A stretch of DNA of 64,000 nucleotides. It comes from Prevotella sp. P5-50. GTDB taxonomy: Bacteria; Bacteroidota; Bacteroidia; Bacteroidales; Bacteroidaceae. The number at the start of each line of letters is the position of its first letter. The stretch's first letter is position 1. Location of the stretch: assembly GCF_002251295.1 (NCBI RefSeq), contig NZ_NPJA01000041.1, positions 62,001-126,000 of the forward strand, in the 5' to 3' direction. Below are positions 51,818 through 61,421 of this stretch, piece after piece. The notes beneath the pieces are model-generated. The model had not been told where the DNA came from and did not search any database. It saw nothing but the letters and a program-made list of their open reading frames with translations. Both the position numbers and the translations under genes were made by a program.

Positions 51818-54800
51818 ATGGCAAAGAGATTCGCCGAACACGGCGGTTTGAACTTGACGCAGGTTAACAATGATATCCTGCAGATGTGGAAAGATAAGAA
51901 CGTTTTCTTACGCTCTATTGACGAACGAGAGGGATGCCCACAATTCGTATTCTTTGAGGGACCTCCCTCAGCAAACGGACATCCTGGAATCCATCACGTA
52001 CTTGCCCGTTCTATAAAAGATACTTTCAATAGATACAAGACCATGCAGGGCTATCAAGTACATCGTAAAGCAGGGTGGGATACTCATGGACTGCCTGTGG
52101 AGCTTGGAGTGGAGAAAGAACTCGGAATTACTAAGGCAGATATTGATAATAAAGAGAGCGAACGCTATATTTCTACAGAAGATTACAACCGTAAATGCCG
52201 TGAAAATGTGATGATGTACACCGCAGAATGGCGTGATCTTACTGAACGTATGGGTTACTTTGTGGATCTTGACCATCCCTATATCACTTACGACAATAAG
52301 TATATTGAAACCCTGTGGTGGCTTCTTAAGCAATTCTACCAGAAGAACCTTCTCTATAAGGGATACACTATACAGCCTTATTCGCCAGCAGCAGGAACGG
52401 GACTCTCGTCACATGAGTTGAACCAACCTGGTTGCTATCGTGATGTAAAGGATACTACTTGTACAGGAATGTTCAAAATCAAAGAGGCAGAAGGAAATGC
52501 TGTCGTTGATGCACTCAAACAAAAAGGATGGGGCGAGCTTTATTTCCTTGCTTGGACAACTACGCCTTGGACTCTTGCGGCTAACTCAGCACTCTGCGTA
52601 GGTCCTAAAATAGATTATGTGGCTGTTGAAACCTTTAATCCCTATACAGCAGCTCCCGTTACTGTCGTAATGGCAGAAGCACGCTTGAACGCATACTTTA
52701 AGCAAGAAGGTAAAAATGCTGATTTTGAAGCGTATAAGGCTGGTGATAAAATTATTCCTTGGCGTGTTGTAGAACATTATAAAGGAACCGATCTCGAGAA
52801 TATTCATTATGAGCAGTTGCTGCCCATGATTTCGCCAATCGGTGAAGGCGCATTCCGTGTTATCCTTGGTGATTATGTGACCACTGAGGATGGTACAGGT
52901 ATCGTACATATTGCACCAAACTTTGGTGCTGATGATGCTTTTGTTGCCAAAAAAGCTGGTGTTCCTGCCATTGTCTTGATCGATAAGAAAGGCGCAGAGC
53001 GTCCTGTAGTCGATCTCGAAGGTAAATACTATTTGGTTGAAGATCTCGATGCTGATTTTGTTAGCAAGTATGTTAATCTGGAAGAGTGGGGTAAATATAG
53101 TGGTCGTTATGTCAAAAATGCCTACGATGACACACTTACCGATAAAGACGAAACGCTCGACATCAGTATTTGTATGGACCTAAAAGCTGCTGGCAAGGTT
53201 TTCAAAATTGAGAAACATGTCCATAGCTATCCACATTGTTGGCGTACCGACAAACCAGTACTTTATTATCCACTCGATTCTTGGTTTATCCGTAGCTCGG
53301 CTTGCAAGGAGAGAATGAGCGAACTTAACAAAACCATCAACTGGCAACCTGAATCAACAGGAAGTGGACGTTTTGGCAACTGGCTTGACAACCTCAATGA
53401 CTGGAACCTGTCACGTTCACGCTTCTGGGGTACTCCTTTGCCTATTTGGCGTTCAGAAGAAGGAGAAGAAATCTGTATCGGAAGTGTAGAAGAACTCTAC
53501 AATGAAATAGAAAAATCAGTGGCTGCAGGCTTCATGAAGTCAAATCCATTGAAAGACCAAGGCTTTGTGCCAGGAAATATGTCGCAGGAAAACTACGACA
53601 AAATAGACTTGCACCGTCCTTACGTTGATTATATTATTCTGGTTAGCCAATCTGGTAAGCCAATGAAGCGTGAAGCAGACTTGATCGACGTTTGGTTCGA
53701 TTCTGGTTCTATGCCTTATGCACAGATTCACTATCCATTTGAAAATCAAGATGCTATTGATAAGAAGAAAGCTTTCCCCGCTGACTTTATCAACGAGGGA
53801 GTCGATCAGACACGTGGTTGGTTCTTCACACTGCATGCAATCGCTACGATGATTTTCGATTCGGTAGCTTTCAAGAATGTAATATCATCAGGTCTTGTGT
53901 TGGACGCAAAAGGAAACAAAATGTCGAAACACGTCGGCAATGTGGTGAATCCTTTCGATATGATAGAGAAATATGGTACAGATGCCGTACGTCTTTACAT
54001 GATGACCAATTCAGAACCTTGGGACAACTTGAAGTTTGACCCAGAGGGAGTGGATGAAGTGCGTCGCAAGTTCTTTGGAACACTTTACAATACATACAGC
54101 TTCTTTGCTTTGTATGCAAACGTAGATGGTTTTGAACCAGGCCAGCAGCAGATAGACTTTGCAAAACGTCCAGAAATTGACCGTTGGATTCTGTCTTGCT
54201 TGAATACATTGATTAAGAAAGTAACTGCAGAACTCGAAAACTATGATCCAACACGTGCAGGTCGTCTAATAGATGCATTTGTAAACAACGACCTTTCCAA
54301 CTGGTACGTACGTCTTAATCGTAAACGTTTCTGGGGTAAGGAAATGAGTGACGACAAACGTTCAGCCTACGAGACTCTTTATACCTGTCTGATGACTGTA
54401 AGCCGCTTGTTGGCTCCATTTGCACCGTTCTATTCTGATCAGTTGTATCGTGACCTTGGTGGAGAGAAAGACAGCGTACACCTTGATGCTTATCCTACTG
54501 CAGATGAAGCATTGATAGACGCTGACCTTGAAGCAAGAATGGAAATGGCACAACAGATTACGTCTATGGTTCTTGCCTTGCGTCGTAAGGTCAATATCAA
54601 GGTACGTCAACCGCTACAGAGCATCATGATTCCTGCCACTGCAGAACAAAAGCGTCACATAGAGGCTGTCAAAGATCTTATACTTAATGAAGTTAATGTC
54701 AAGGAGCTTAACTTTGTTGAAGGTGCAGGTATCCTTGTCAAGAAAGTGAAATGCAATTTCCGTACAATGGGTAAGAAGTATGGTAAACTCATGAAAGGTG

Positions 54801-55252
54801 TTGCAGCACAGATGAGTGGACTCTCTCAGGAGCAGATTGCTGATTTGGAGAATAAAGGTACTATTGCCATACAGGTTGACGGACAGAATCTTGATGTCGA
54901 ACTGGCAGACGTAGAAATCATTAGTGAAGATATTCCCGGATGGCTTGTTGCTAACGAGGGTTCATTGACCGTTGCCCTTGAGGTCGAACTCACCGATGAG
55001 CTCAAGCAAGAGGGTATGGCTCGTGAAATTATCAACCGTGTGCAGAATATCCGTAAGGATAGCGGTTTGGAAATCACAGACCGTATTCAAATCGTTCTTG
55101 CACCAAATGCAGAAATTGAGCAGGCTGTTAAGGGATTTGGTGATTATATCAAGACACAGGTTCTCGCCGATGATATTACTATCAGCCCCAATGATGGCAT
55201 AGAAGTGGAATTTGATGATTTCAAACTGAATATACAAGTAACAAAATCCTGA
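51818..55252 (+). CDS. ileS: Isoleucine--tRNA ligase
   Basis: The class I enzyme that charges tRNA-Ile and edits valine. The 1144-residue product has the HIGH-type motif in SANGHPGIHHV (near residue 50), a CP1 editing domain with GTGIVHIAPNFGADD, WFDSGSMPYAQ, and the KMSKS motif as KMSKH. The long C-terminal part lacks the zinc-finger Cys cluster of the shorter E. coli type and fits the longer bacterial/eukaryote-like form common in Bacteroidetes. It opens the transcription unit with the DksA-like gene and lspA. Confidence 0.97.
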   Translation: MAKRFAEHGGLNLTQVNNDILQMWKDKNVFLRSIDEREGCPQFVFFEGPPSANGHPGIHHVLARSIKDTFNRYKTMQGYQVHRKAGWDTHGLPVELGVEKELGITKADIDNKESERYISTEDYNRKCRENVMMYTAEWRDLTERMGYFVDLDHPYITYDNKYIETLWWLLKQFYQKNLLYKGYTIQPYSPAAGTGLSSHELNQPGCYRDVKDTTCTGMFKIKEAEGNAVVDALKQKGWGELYFLAWTTTPWTLAANSALCVGPKIDYVAVETFNPYTAAPVTVVMAEARLNAYFKQEGKNADFEAYKAGDKIIPWRVVEHYKGTDLENIHYEQLLPMISPIGEGAFRVILGDYVTTEDGTGIVHIAPNFGADDAFVAKKAGVPAIVLIDKKGAERPVVDLEGKYYLVEDLDADFVSKYVNLEEWGKYSGRYVKNAYDDTLTDKDETLDISICMDLKAAGKVFKIEKHVHSYPHCWRTDKPVLYYPLDSWFIRSSACKERMSELNKTINWQPESTGSGRFGNWLDNLNDWNLSRSRFWGTPLPIWRSEEGEEICIGSVEELYNEIEKSVAAGFMKSNPLKDQGFVPGNMSQENYDKIDLHRPYVDYIILVSQSGKPMKREADLIDVWFDSGSMPYAQIHYPFENQDAIDKKKAFPADFINEGVDQTRGWFFTLHAIATMIFDSVAFKNVISSGLVLDAKGNKMSKHVGNVVNPFDMIEKYGTDAVRLYMMTNSEPWDNLKFDPEGVDEVRRKFFGTLYNTYSFFALYANVDGFEPGQQQIDFAKRPEIDRWILSCLNTLIKKVTAELENYDPTRAGRLIDAFVNNDLSNWYVRLNRKRFWGKEMSDDKRSAYETLYTCLMTVSRLLAPFAPFYSDQLYRDLGGEKDSVHLDAYPTADEALIDADLEARMEMAQQITSMVLALRRKVNIKVRQPLQSIMIPATAEQKRHIEAVKDLILNEVNVKELNFVEGAGILVKKVKCNFRTMGKKYGKLMKGVAAQMSGLSQEQIADLENKGTIAIQVDGQNLDVELADVEIISEDIPGWLVANEGSLTVALEVELTDELKQEGMAREIINRVQNIRKDSGLEITDRIQIVLAPNAEIEQAVKGFGDYIKTQVLADDITISPNDGIEVEFDDFKLNIQVTKS

Positions 55253-55279
55253 TTATAACAAATCCTAAATTTAAGTATT

Positions 55280-55663
55280 ATGGCAACAGAAAAGACCAGA
55301 TACACAGATGAAGAACTGGAAGAGTTCCGTCAGATTATCAACGAAAAGTTGGCATTGGCCAAACGTGATTACGATCAGATGATGCGAGTTCTGATGAATC
55401 AAGACTCTAATGATGTTGATGATACATCACCAACATATAAGGCTCTTGAAGAAGGAAGTGCTGCCCAGTCGAAAGAAGAAATTATCTCGCTTGCAGCTCG
55501 TCAGCAGAAGTTCATTCAAGGACTGAAGGCAGCATTGGTTCGTATTGAGAACAAAACTTATGGTATAGACCGGATTACCGGAAAACTCATACCAAAAGAA
55601 CGCCTGCGTGCCGTTCCTCATGCCACCTTAAGTGTTGAGTCGAAAATGGCTGGCAAAAAATAG
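55280..55663 (+). CDS. TraR/DksA-type protein without zinc cysteines
   Basis: A 127-residue relative of DksA, which binds RNA polymerase with ppGpp. An N-terminal coiled-coil hairpin (EELEEFRQIINEKLALAKRDY, then KEEIISLAARQQKFIQGLKAAL) is followed by a compact end (NKTYGIDRITGKLIPKERLRAVPHATLSVESK). The position of the zinc finger is clear from RL.A.PHAT, but all four Cys are replaced (GID for GIC, SVES for CxxC). Such zinc-free forms are known in the family. It lies 27 bases after ileS and 4 before lspA. Confidence 0.88.
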   Translation: MATEKTRYTDEELEEFRQIINEKLALAKRDYDQMMRVLMNQDSNDVDDTSPTYKALEEGSAAQSKEEIISLAARQQKFIQGLKAALVRIENKTYGIDRITGKLIPKERLRAVPHATLSVESKMAGKK

Positions 55664-55667
55664 GTAA

Positions 55668-56300
55668 ATGGCAACGAATCTTAAGATGAAACGCGGATGG
55701 ATGGCAGCACTTATAGTGACCGCCATCCTCTTGATTGACCAAATTATCAAGATATTGGTCAAAACGAATATGGCACTCCACGAGCAGATAGAAATCTTCT
55801 CGTGGTTTAAAATCGTGTTCATTGAAAACAATGGTATGGCTTATGGAATGGAGATTGGCAGTAAACTGATACTTTCAATCTTTCGTATCATTGCCGTTGC
55901 CATACTCGGCTGGTATATTGTTCGACAGGTTAAGAAGAATGCACGTTGGGGATATATTGCCTGTTTGTCCATGGTAATGGCAGGTGCGGCAGGAAATATT
56001 TTTGATTCGATGTTCTATGGTCTGATATTCAACGCATCGTCCAATTATTATGTCTCATACTTCGTGCCCTTTGGAACAGGCTATGCTCCGTTTCTGATGG
56101 GTAAGGTGGTTGACATGTTCTATTTCCCACTTATCGTTACTACCTGGCCTGAGTGGATACCAAGAGTAGGTGGAAATCCATTTGTTTTCTTCAGCCCTGT
56201 CTTTAACTTTGCGGATGCGGCTATTTCAGTAGGTGCTGTTCTGTTGTTGCTTTTCTATAGGAAAGAAATTGGTGAGATTGAATTTAGAAGAAGCAAATGA
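55668..56300 (+). CDS. lspA: Lipoprotein signal peptidase (signal peptidase II)
   Basis: The inner-membrane Asp protease that cuts lipoprotein signal peptides. The 210-residue product has about five hydrophobic segments and the two catalytic Asp motifs: GNIFDSMFYG and FNFADAAISVG. It is longer than the 160-170 residues of E. coli LspA because of an extra loop between the motifs (NASSNYYVSYFVPFGTGY), as usual in Bacteroidetes. It starts 4 bases after the DksA-like gene; the next gene encodes a lipoprotein, a substrate type. Confidence 0.94.
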   Translation: MATNLKMKRGWMAALIVTAILLIDQIIKILVKTNMALHEQIEIFSWFKIVFIENNGMAYGMEIGSKLILSIFRIIAVAILGWYIVRQVKKNARWGYIACLSMVMAGAAGNIFDSMFYGLIFNASSNYYVSYFVPFGTGYAPFLMGKVVDMFYFPLIVTTWPEWIPRVGGNPFVFFSPVFNFADAAISVGAVLLLLFYRKEIGEIEFRRSK

Positions 56301-56340
56301 AAATTGGCGCAACGAGGTATGCGCTCTAAAAAACGTGAAT

Positions 56341-57309
56341 ATGAAACATATAATAGTCATAATTCTGCTTCTGTCAGTTACGTTCTCCTGCAAACCCACA
56401 GTACCGGCTGACTATATTCAACCCAGCGACATGGAAGACATCCTTTATGATTACCATGTTGCTCAAGCTATGGGGCGTGAAGGACAAAAGAACAGCCTAC
56501 CGTATGATGAGAATGGCTATTTTCAAGCTGTTTTACGTAAATATCAGGTTACCGAAGCTGAATTTGACTCTTCATTGGTGTACTATTACTCTCATGCTGA
56601 GAGACTGAAGAAAATATACCAGAATGTTAGTGAACGTCTCAATAACGAAGCTTCTGCCCTTGGTGTGACAAGTGGCTCTTTCGGACTTTCTACTTATGGT
56701 ACAACAGGTGATACTGCCAATGTTTGGCGCGGTCCTTCGGAAGTGATGTTAATGCCATTGCCCACAGCCAATCGTTTTGACTTCTCCCTGAAAGCAGATT
56801 CCAGTTATCATAAAGGTGACAGTTTCATGTTCCAGTTTAACTCCGATTACATCTACGAGGCGGGCTCTCGTGATGCTGTAGTGTGCCTCTTATCTACATA
56901 TGAAGGCGACAGTATCGTACAGACCGTTTATCATATCACGATGTCTGGACTTTCACAAATTCGTGTTCCTGTCAATCGTGACTATCGATTGAAGGAAATG
57001 ACAGGCTTTGTTTATCTTGCTTCAGACCATCAAGATCGCAATGTACGTCGTATGATGTTTATTAACGACTTGCAACTGATTCGATTCCATCAGAGAAAAG
57101 AAGAACAAAACGACAAACCATTATCTGTAGAACCTATTAAAGATGAAACCAAGAAGGATAGCATGCTTAGAATTAAAGATGCCAGACCATTGTCTGCTGA
57201 CACGGCAGGTCGTAATGATACAAAACGGAATCATACGCGAAGTATTCCCGTTAAACAAAGAATACCCATACACGGAATGGGTGCCCAAACGTCTGGAAGT
57301 AAGAAATGA
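56341..57309 (+). CDS. DUF4296 lipoprotein with extended C-terminus
   Basis: A 322-residue lipoprotein of unknown function. It has a lipobox signal peptide (MKHIIVIILLLSVTFSC, Cys17) and the DUF4296 domain (about 22-105: MEDILYDYHVAQAMG, LRKYQVTEAEFDSSLVYYYSH), then a beta-rich part (LSTYEGDSIVQTVYHITMSG, MTGFVYLASDHQDRN) and a Lys/Asp-rich tail. The last 30 residues have unusual, basic composition and overlap another, more protein-like frame at 57215-57358. The start at 56341 is taken for the signal peptide. Confidence 0.85.
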   Translation: MKHIIVIILLLSVTFSCKPTVPADYIQPSDMEDILYDYHVAQAMGREGQKNSLPYDENGYFQAVLRKYQVTEAEFDSSLVYYYSHAERLKKIYQNVSERLNNEASALGVTSGSFGLSTYGTTGDTANVWRGPSEVMLMPLPTANRFDFSLKADSSYHKGDSFMFQFNSDYIYEAGSRDAVVCLLSTYEGDSIVQTVYHITMSGLSQIRVPVNRDYRLKEMTGFVYLASDHQDRNVRRMMFINDLQLIRFHQRKEEQNDKPLSVEPIKDETKKDSMLRIKDARPLSADTAGRNDTKRNHTRSIPVKQRIPIHGMGAQTSGSKK

Positions 57310-57358
57310 CGCACAGGGCAGACCAACCCTTTGGGATGATAACAAACCAATAACATAA
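57215..57358 (+). CDS. Possible small protein overlapping the end of the DUF4296 gene
   Basis: A 47-codon frame starting MIQNGIIREVFPLNKEYPYT overlaps the DUF4296 gene by 95 bases in another frame and ends 16 bases before the transporter gene. Its composition (hydrophobic/charged alternation, EWVPKRLEV, GRPTLWDD) is more natural than the DUF4296 tail in the same DNA. It may be a small gene, or the true end of a protein shifted by a frameshift. It may begin further upstream (57143 or 57179). Confidence 0.4.
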   Translation: MIQNGIIREVFPLNKEYPYTEWVPKRLEVRNDAQGRPTLWDDNKPIT

Positions 57359-57374
57359 AATAAAACAGAACAAT

Positions 57375-58670
57375 ATGAACATCAAAGTACGTTTGGCACT
57401 GATGAACTTCATAGAGTTGGCCGTTTGGGGAGCATACCTCACATCTATGGGCAATTATCTTGGTAAAGCGGGTATGGGAGCAGAAATCTCATGGTTCTAT
57501 GCCATTCAAGGTGTTGTCTCAATCTTTATGCCTACACTTATAGGTATTGTGGCTGACAAATATATCCAGCCTCAACGTCTGTTGGGTTTGTGTCATCTTC
57601 TTGCAGGAGTTTCGATGTGTGGTTTGTTCTGGATGGGACAGACCGCTGGTCAGCCAGATGAATCCCTGTTTATGGCTGTTTATACCTTTAGTGTTGCTTT
57701 CTATATGCCTACCTTGGCATTGTCCAATACGGTGGCATTTACAATATTGAAGAACAATGGCCTTGATACGGTAAAAGATTTCCCACCCATTCGCGTGTTT
57801 GGAACAGTTGGTTTCATTGTTATGATGTGGCTTGTGAACTGTGCTGCATGGGATAATGGATCCTTGCTCTTTGTCTTGGGTGACAACAACAATAAGTTCC
57901 AATATACTCATTTCCAGTTCTTGGTTTCTGGCCTGATGAGTTTGGTACTTTTCTTGTATTGTTTCACATTCTCAGAGTGCAAATTAGTGAAGAAGGAAAA
58001 ACAATCGCTCTCTGAAGCATGGGGACTTGACGCTTTCCGGTTATTCAAGAGCAAGCAGATGGCACTTTTCTTCATTTTCTCCGCCATGTTGGGCATGTCT
58101 TTGCAGGTTACCAATGGTTATGCAACTCCATTTATTACATCATTCAAAGGTGATCCTGCCATGATAAATACGTTTGCTGCCAACAACGCAACGCTGTTGG
58201 TGTCAATATCCCAGGTGGCCGAAGCACTTTGCATCCTGTTGATACCGTTTGTCCTTAAACGTTATGGTATCAAGATTGTCATGCTCATTGCCATGTTTGC
58301 ATGGGTTTTACGCTTTGGATTCTTTGGATTGGGAAATCCTGCTTTCCCTGGAGTTATCCTGTTTGTGTTGTCGTGTATTGTATATGGTGTGGCTTTCGAT
58401 TTCTTCAATGTGTCTGGCGGACTTTTTGTCGATCAGAAATGCGACATCAAGGTGCGCGCCTCTGCACAAAGACTGTTTATGCTGATGACGAATGGCCTTG
58501 GTGCCACCATTGGTACGTTATTGGCAGGTAAGATCATCAATCATTATTGTGCGTTCACTCCAGATGGTTATCTGATGGGTGATTGGCGCACTTGTTGGTT
58601 GATATTTGCGGGTTATGCACTTGTGGTGGGAATCCTTTTCGCCATTCTGTTCAAACCTAAGAATCTGTAA
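57375..58670 (+). CDS. Nucleoside:proton symporter (NupG/XapB-type MFS)
   Basis: A 431-residue inner-membrane protein with about twelve hydrophobic segments. The N-terminus (KVRLALMNFIELAVWGAYLTSMGNYL) and FPPIRVFGTVGFIVMMWLVN are signatures of the nucleoside:H+ symporter family of the major facilitator superfamily. It would import nucleosides such as guanosine or xanthosine; the exact substrate is open. Sixteen bases separate it from the overlapping frame before it and 17 from rsmE, so it is within the long operon. Confidence 0.9.
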   Translation: MNIKVRLALMNFIELAVWGAYLTSMGNYLGKAGMGAEISWFYAIQGVVSIFMPTLIGIVADKYIQPQRLLGLCHLLAGVSMCGLFWMGQTAGQPDESLFMAVYTFSVAFYMPTLALSNTVAFTILKNNGLDTVKDFPPIRVFGTVGFIVMMWLVNCAAWDNGSLLFVLGDNNNKFQYTHFQFLVSGLMSLVLFLYCFTFSECKLVKKEKQSLSEAWGLDAFRLFKSKQMALFFIFSAMLGMSLQVTNGYATPFITSFKGDPAMINTFAANNATLLVSISQVAEALCILLIPFVLKRYGIKIVMLIAMFAWVLRFGFFGLGNPAFPGVILFVLSCIVYGVAFDFFNVSGGLFVDQKCDIKVRASAQRLFMLMTNGLGATIGTLLAGKIINHYCAFTPDGYLMGDWRTCWLIFAGYALVVGILFAILFKPKNL

Positions 58671-58687
58671 ATTCGAAATGTAAAAGA

Positions 58688-59419
58688 ATGAAAGAAGTTC
58701 GATATTTCTATGTTCCAAAGGCTGGTGAGTGCGACGCCTTACCATCCGAAGAAGCACAACATGCTGTTCGGGTGTTGCGTTTGCAACCAGGCGATGAGAT
58801 GATGTTAATGGATGGAGAGGGAACTTTCTATAAGGCGGAGGTCTCTGTTGCGTCCAATCATCATTGCTTATACCGCATCCTTGAGACATTACCACAACAG
58901 CGTCCTTGGAGTGGACGTATTCATTTGGCTATTGCACCGACAAAGATGCTTGACCGTATGGAATGGTTGTTGGAAAAAGCTGTGGAAGTGGGAGTCGATG
59001 ATATTTCATTTTTGGATTGTCGCTTTTCGGAACGTCGGCAAATCAAACTTCCACGAATGGAAAAAATCGTGATTTCGGCCATGAAACAGAGCCGAAAGGC
59101 ATGGAAAACGAATCTTGATGAAATGCAATCTTTCAGCCAGTTTGTCGCTGCAGAACGACCTGGTGACAAGTTTATTGCCCATTGCTATGAAGAAGTCGAA
59201 CGTACTTATCTTTTTGACGAATTGAAGCATCTGCCTGCAGACACACCTGTTACCATACTTGTTGGTCCTGAAGGTGATTTCTCTATAGAAGAGGTGCGAC
59301 AGGCTATCAGTCAGGGATACAAATCCGTACATTTGGGAAAGAGTCGTCTGCGTACGGAAACAGCAGGATTGTCTGCTGTAATGATGGCTCAGTTGTGCAA
59401 ACCTTATAAAACAGATTAG
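58688..59419 (+). CDS. rsmE: 16S rRNA (uracil1498-N3)-methyltransferase RsmE
   Basis: It methylates U1498 in the decoding region of 16S rRNA. The 243-residue product has an N-terminal PUA-like domain (residues 1-70, EEAQHAVRVLRLQPGDEMML) and a SPOUT knot domain with the SAM site ILVGPEGDFSIEEV and HLGKSRLRTETAG. These are clear family motifs. It ends 2 bases before the ABC ATPase gene. Confidence 0.95.
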   Translation: MKEVRYFYVPKAGECDALPSEEAQHAVRVLRLQPGDEMMLMDGEGTFYKAEVSVASNHHCLYRILETLPQQRPWSGRIHLAIAPTKMLDRMEWLLEKAVEVGVDDISFLDCRFSERRQIKLPRMEKIVISAMKQSRKAWKTNLDEMQSFSQFVAAERPGDKFIAHCYEEVERTYLFDELKHLPADTPVTILVGPEGDFSIEEVRQAISQGYKSVHLGKSRLRTETAGLSAVMMAQLCKPYKTD

Positions 59420-59421
59420 AC

Positions 59422-60066
59422 ATGCATAGCATTTCTTTTAATCAAGTGACTCCATGGGTGTTTGCAGAGGTTACAGATTTGCATTCAGAAGTGTGGAAGT
59501 CACAGGTAACCTTTGAACGTGGCAAGAAATACCTTGTCGCAGCAGATAGTGGCTGTGGTAAAAGTACGTTCTGTAGTTATCTTCAGGGTTATAGAAATGA
59601 TTATACAGGACAGATTCTTTTCGACAAGACGGATATTAAATCTTATGCTATTAGGCAATGGGTAGAAGTTCGCCAACGTCATATCGCTATGCTCTTTCAG
59701 GAAATGCGCCTTTTCGCGGAACTTACTGCGTATGAAAACGTAATGATAAAGAATCGCCTGACTTCTTCAGCGTCGGCGGTTGAAGTCAAAGACTGGTTTT
59801 CGCGGCTTGGACTTTCTGACAAACTTGATGTGAAGGCAGGTCAACTTTCACAAGGTCAACAGCAAAGGGTAGCCTTGCTGCGCTCTCTTGTACAGCCTTT
59901 TGATTTTCTCGTAGCTGACGAACCCATTTCTCACCTTGATGACACGAATTCCTATGAAATGGCTCATATCATCAGAGAGATAATAGATAAAAATGGATCT
60001 GGTCTTATAGTAACAAGTATAGGTCGCGATCTTCCATTTGATTATGATAAAACATTAAAACTATAA
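59422..60066 (+). CDS. ABC transporter-type ATPase without an adjacent permease
   Basis: A 214-residue ABC ATPase. The Walker A is ADSGCGKST (first Gly replaced by Ala), signature LSQGQQQRVALLRSL, Walker B FLVADEPISHLD, a Q-loop in MLFQEMRLF. The short length and LolD/FtsE-like order suggest a subunit of a MacB/LolCDE-type machine. No permease gene lies nearby, so its partner is elsewhere. The H-loop His seems missing near VTSIGRD, where Ser-Ile stands, so ATP hydrolysis may be altered. Confidence 0.85.
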   Translation: MHSISFNQVTPWVFAEVTDLHSEVWKSQVTFERGKKYLVAADSGCGKSTFCSYLQGYRNDYTGQILFDKTDIKSYAIRQWVEVRQRHIAMLFQEMRLFAELTAYENVMIKNRLTSSASAVEVKDWFSRLGLSDKLDVKAGQLSQGQQQRVALLRSLVQPFDFLVADEPISHLDDTNSYEMAHIIREIIDKNGSGLIVTSIGRDLPFDYDKTLKL

Positions 60067-60086
60067 AACATAAATACAGAGCAAAA

Positions 60087-61397
60087 ATGAAAAACGTAGA
60101 ATACTGGCAACCGGAGCTTGAGACCATGCCCCGTCAGCAATTAGAGGCACTTCAGGTAGAAAAACTCCGTCGAACTATTGACATATGCCTTCAATCCCCC
60201 TTTTACAAACGGGTGTTGGGCGAACGAGGTATTACATCAGATACTATCAAGACCATTGATGATGTAAGACGCTTGCCTTTTACCACTAAACAGGACTTGC
60301 GCGAAAACTATCCTTTCGGACTTGTTGGAGGCAATATGAAAGATGCAATCCGCATCCATTCTTCCAGTGGTACAACAGGAAATCCGACAGTTGTGACATA
60401 TTCTCGCCATGATATAGAGTCATGGGCAAATATGATTGCTCGTAGTATGTATATGGTTGGTTGCAGAGATACTGATGTCTTCCAAAATTCCAGTGGCTAC
60501 GGCATGTTTACTGGCGGATTAGGTTTCCAGTATGGTGCAGAAAAACTTGGAGCCACTACGGTACCTGCTGCTGCTGGTAACTCTAAGCGTCAGATTATGT
60601 TCATCCGTGATTTTGGCACTACTTGTCTTCATGCCATTCCGTCTTATGCCATTCGTCTTGCGGAAGTTTTTCATGAAGAAGGTATAGATCCACGAAGCAC
60701 AAAGTTGCATACTCTGTTTATAGGGGCAGAGCCACATACAGATGAGCAACGACGTCGCATCGAGCGATTGTTGGGGGTGAAAGCCTATAATTCTTTTGGA
60801 ATGACCGAGATGAATGGTCCTGGTGTAGCTTTTGAGTGTCAGGAACAAAACGGTATGCACCTCTGGGAAGATAACTACATCTTGGAAATCATAGATCCCG
60901 ATACTTTAGAACCCGTTCCTGATGGAGAAATCGGAGAAATGGTTCTTACCACTCTCGACCGTACTATGATGCCCATTTTGCGTTATCGCACTCATGATTT
61001 GACTCGTATTCTGCCTGGCGATTGCCCGTGCGGACGCACTCATAGACGCATTGACCGTATCAAAGGTCGTACAGATGACATGTTCATCATTAAGGGAGTT
61101 AATGTGTTCCCCATGCAAGTGGAAAAGATACTTGTCAAATATCCCGGTTTGGGAAGCAATTATCTTATTACGCTTGATTCAGAAGGCGATAATGATGTAA
61201 TGACTGTTGATGTGGAACTCGATGGATTGAATACAGACGTCTATCCCGAACTTCAGAGAATGACCAAAGACATTCAGCGTGCATTGAAAGACGAAATACT
61301 TCTTACGCCTCGTGTACGTTTGGTAAAGAAGGGGTCTCTTCCGCAGAGTGAAGGTAAGGCGGTGCGTGTAAAAGATCTTCGTCCCGGACGTGGATAA
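60087..61397 (+). CDS. paaK: Phenylacetate--CoA ligase
   Basis: An AMP-forming acyl-CoA ligase of 436 residues that activates phenylacetate or a related aryl acid. The AMP-binding P-loop HSSSGTTGNPTVVTYSR, FGMTEMNGPG and the C-terminal domain Arg/Lys motifs (RTDDMFIIKGVNVFPMQVE; SEGKAVRVKDLR) fit PaaK. In gut and oral Bacteroidetes such enzymes occur without the aerobic paa pathway and may work with indolepyruvate/aryl-pyruvate oxidoreductases; this is inference. It starts 20 bases after the ATPase gene. Confidence 0.93.
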   Translation: MKNVEYWQPELETMPRQQLEALQVEKLRRTIDICLQSPFYKRVLGERGITSDTIKTIDDVRRLPFTTKQDLRENYPFGLVGGNMKDAIRIHSSSGTTGNPTVVTYSRHDIESWANMIARSMYMVGCRDTDVFQNSSGYGMFTGGLGFQYGAEKLGATTVPAAAGNSKRQIMFIRDFGTTCLHAIPSYAIRLAEVFHEEGIDPRSTKLHTLFIGAEPHTDEQRRRIERLLGVKAYNSFGMTEMNGPGVAFECQEQNGMHLWEDNYILEIIDPDTLEPVPDGEIGEMVLTTLDRTMMPILRYRTHDLTRILPGDCPCGRTHRRIDRIKGRTDDMFIIKGVNVFPMQVEKILVKYPGLGSNYLITLDSEGDNDVMTVDVELDGLNTDVYPELQRMTKDIQRALKDEILLTPRVRLVKKGSLPQSEGKAVRVKDLRPGRG

Positions 61398-61421
61398 GAC
61401 AGGGATAAAAATGAACCGAAC

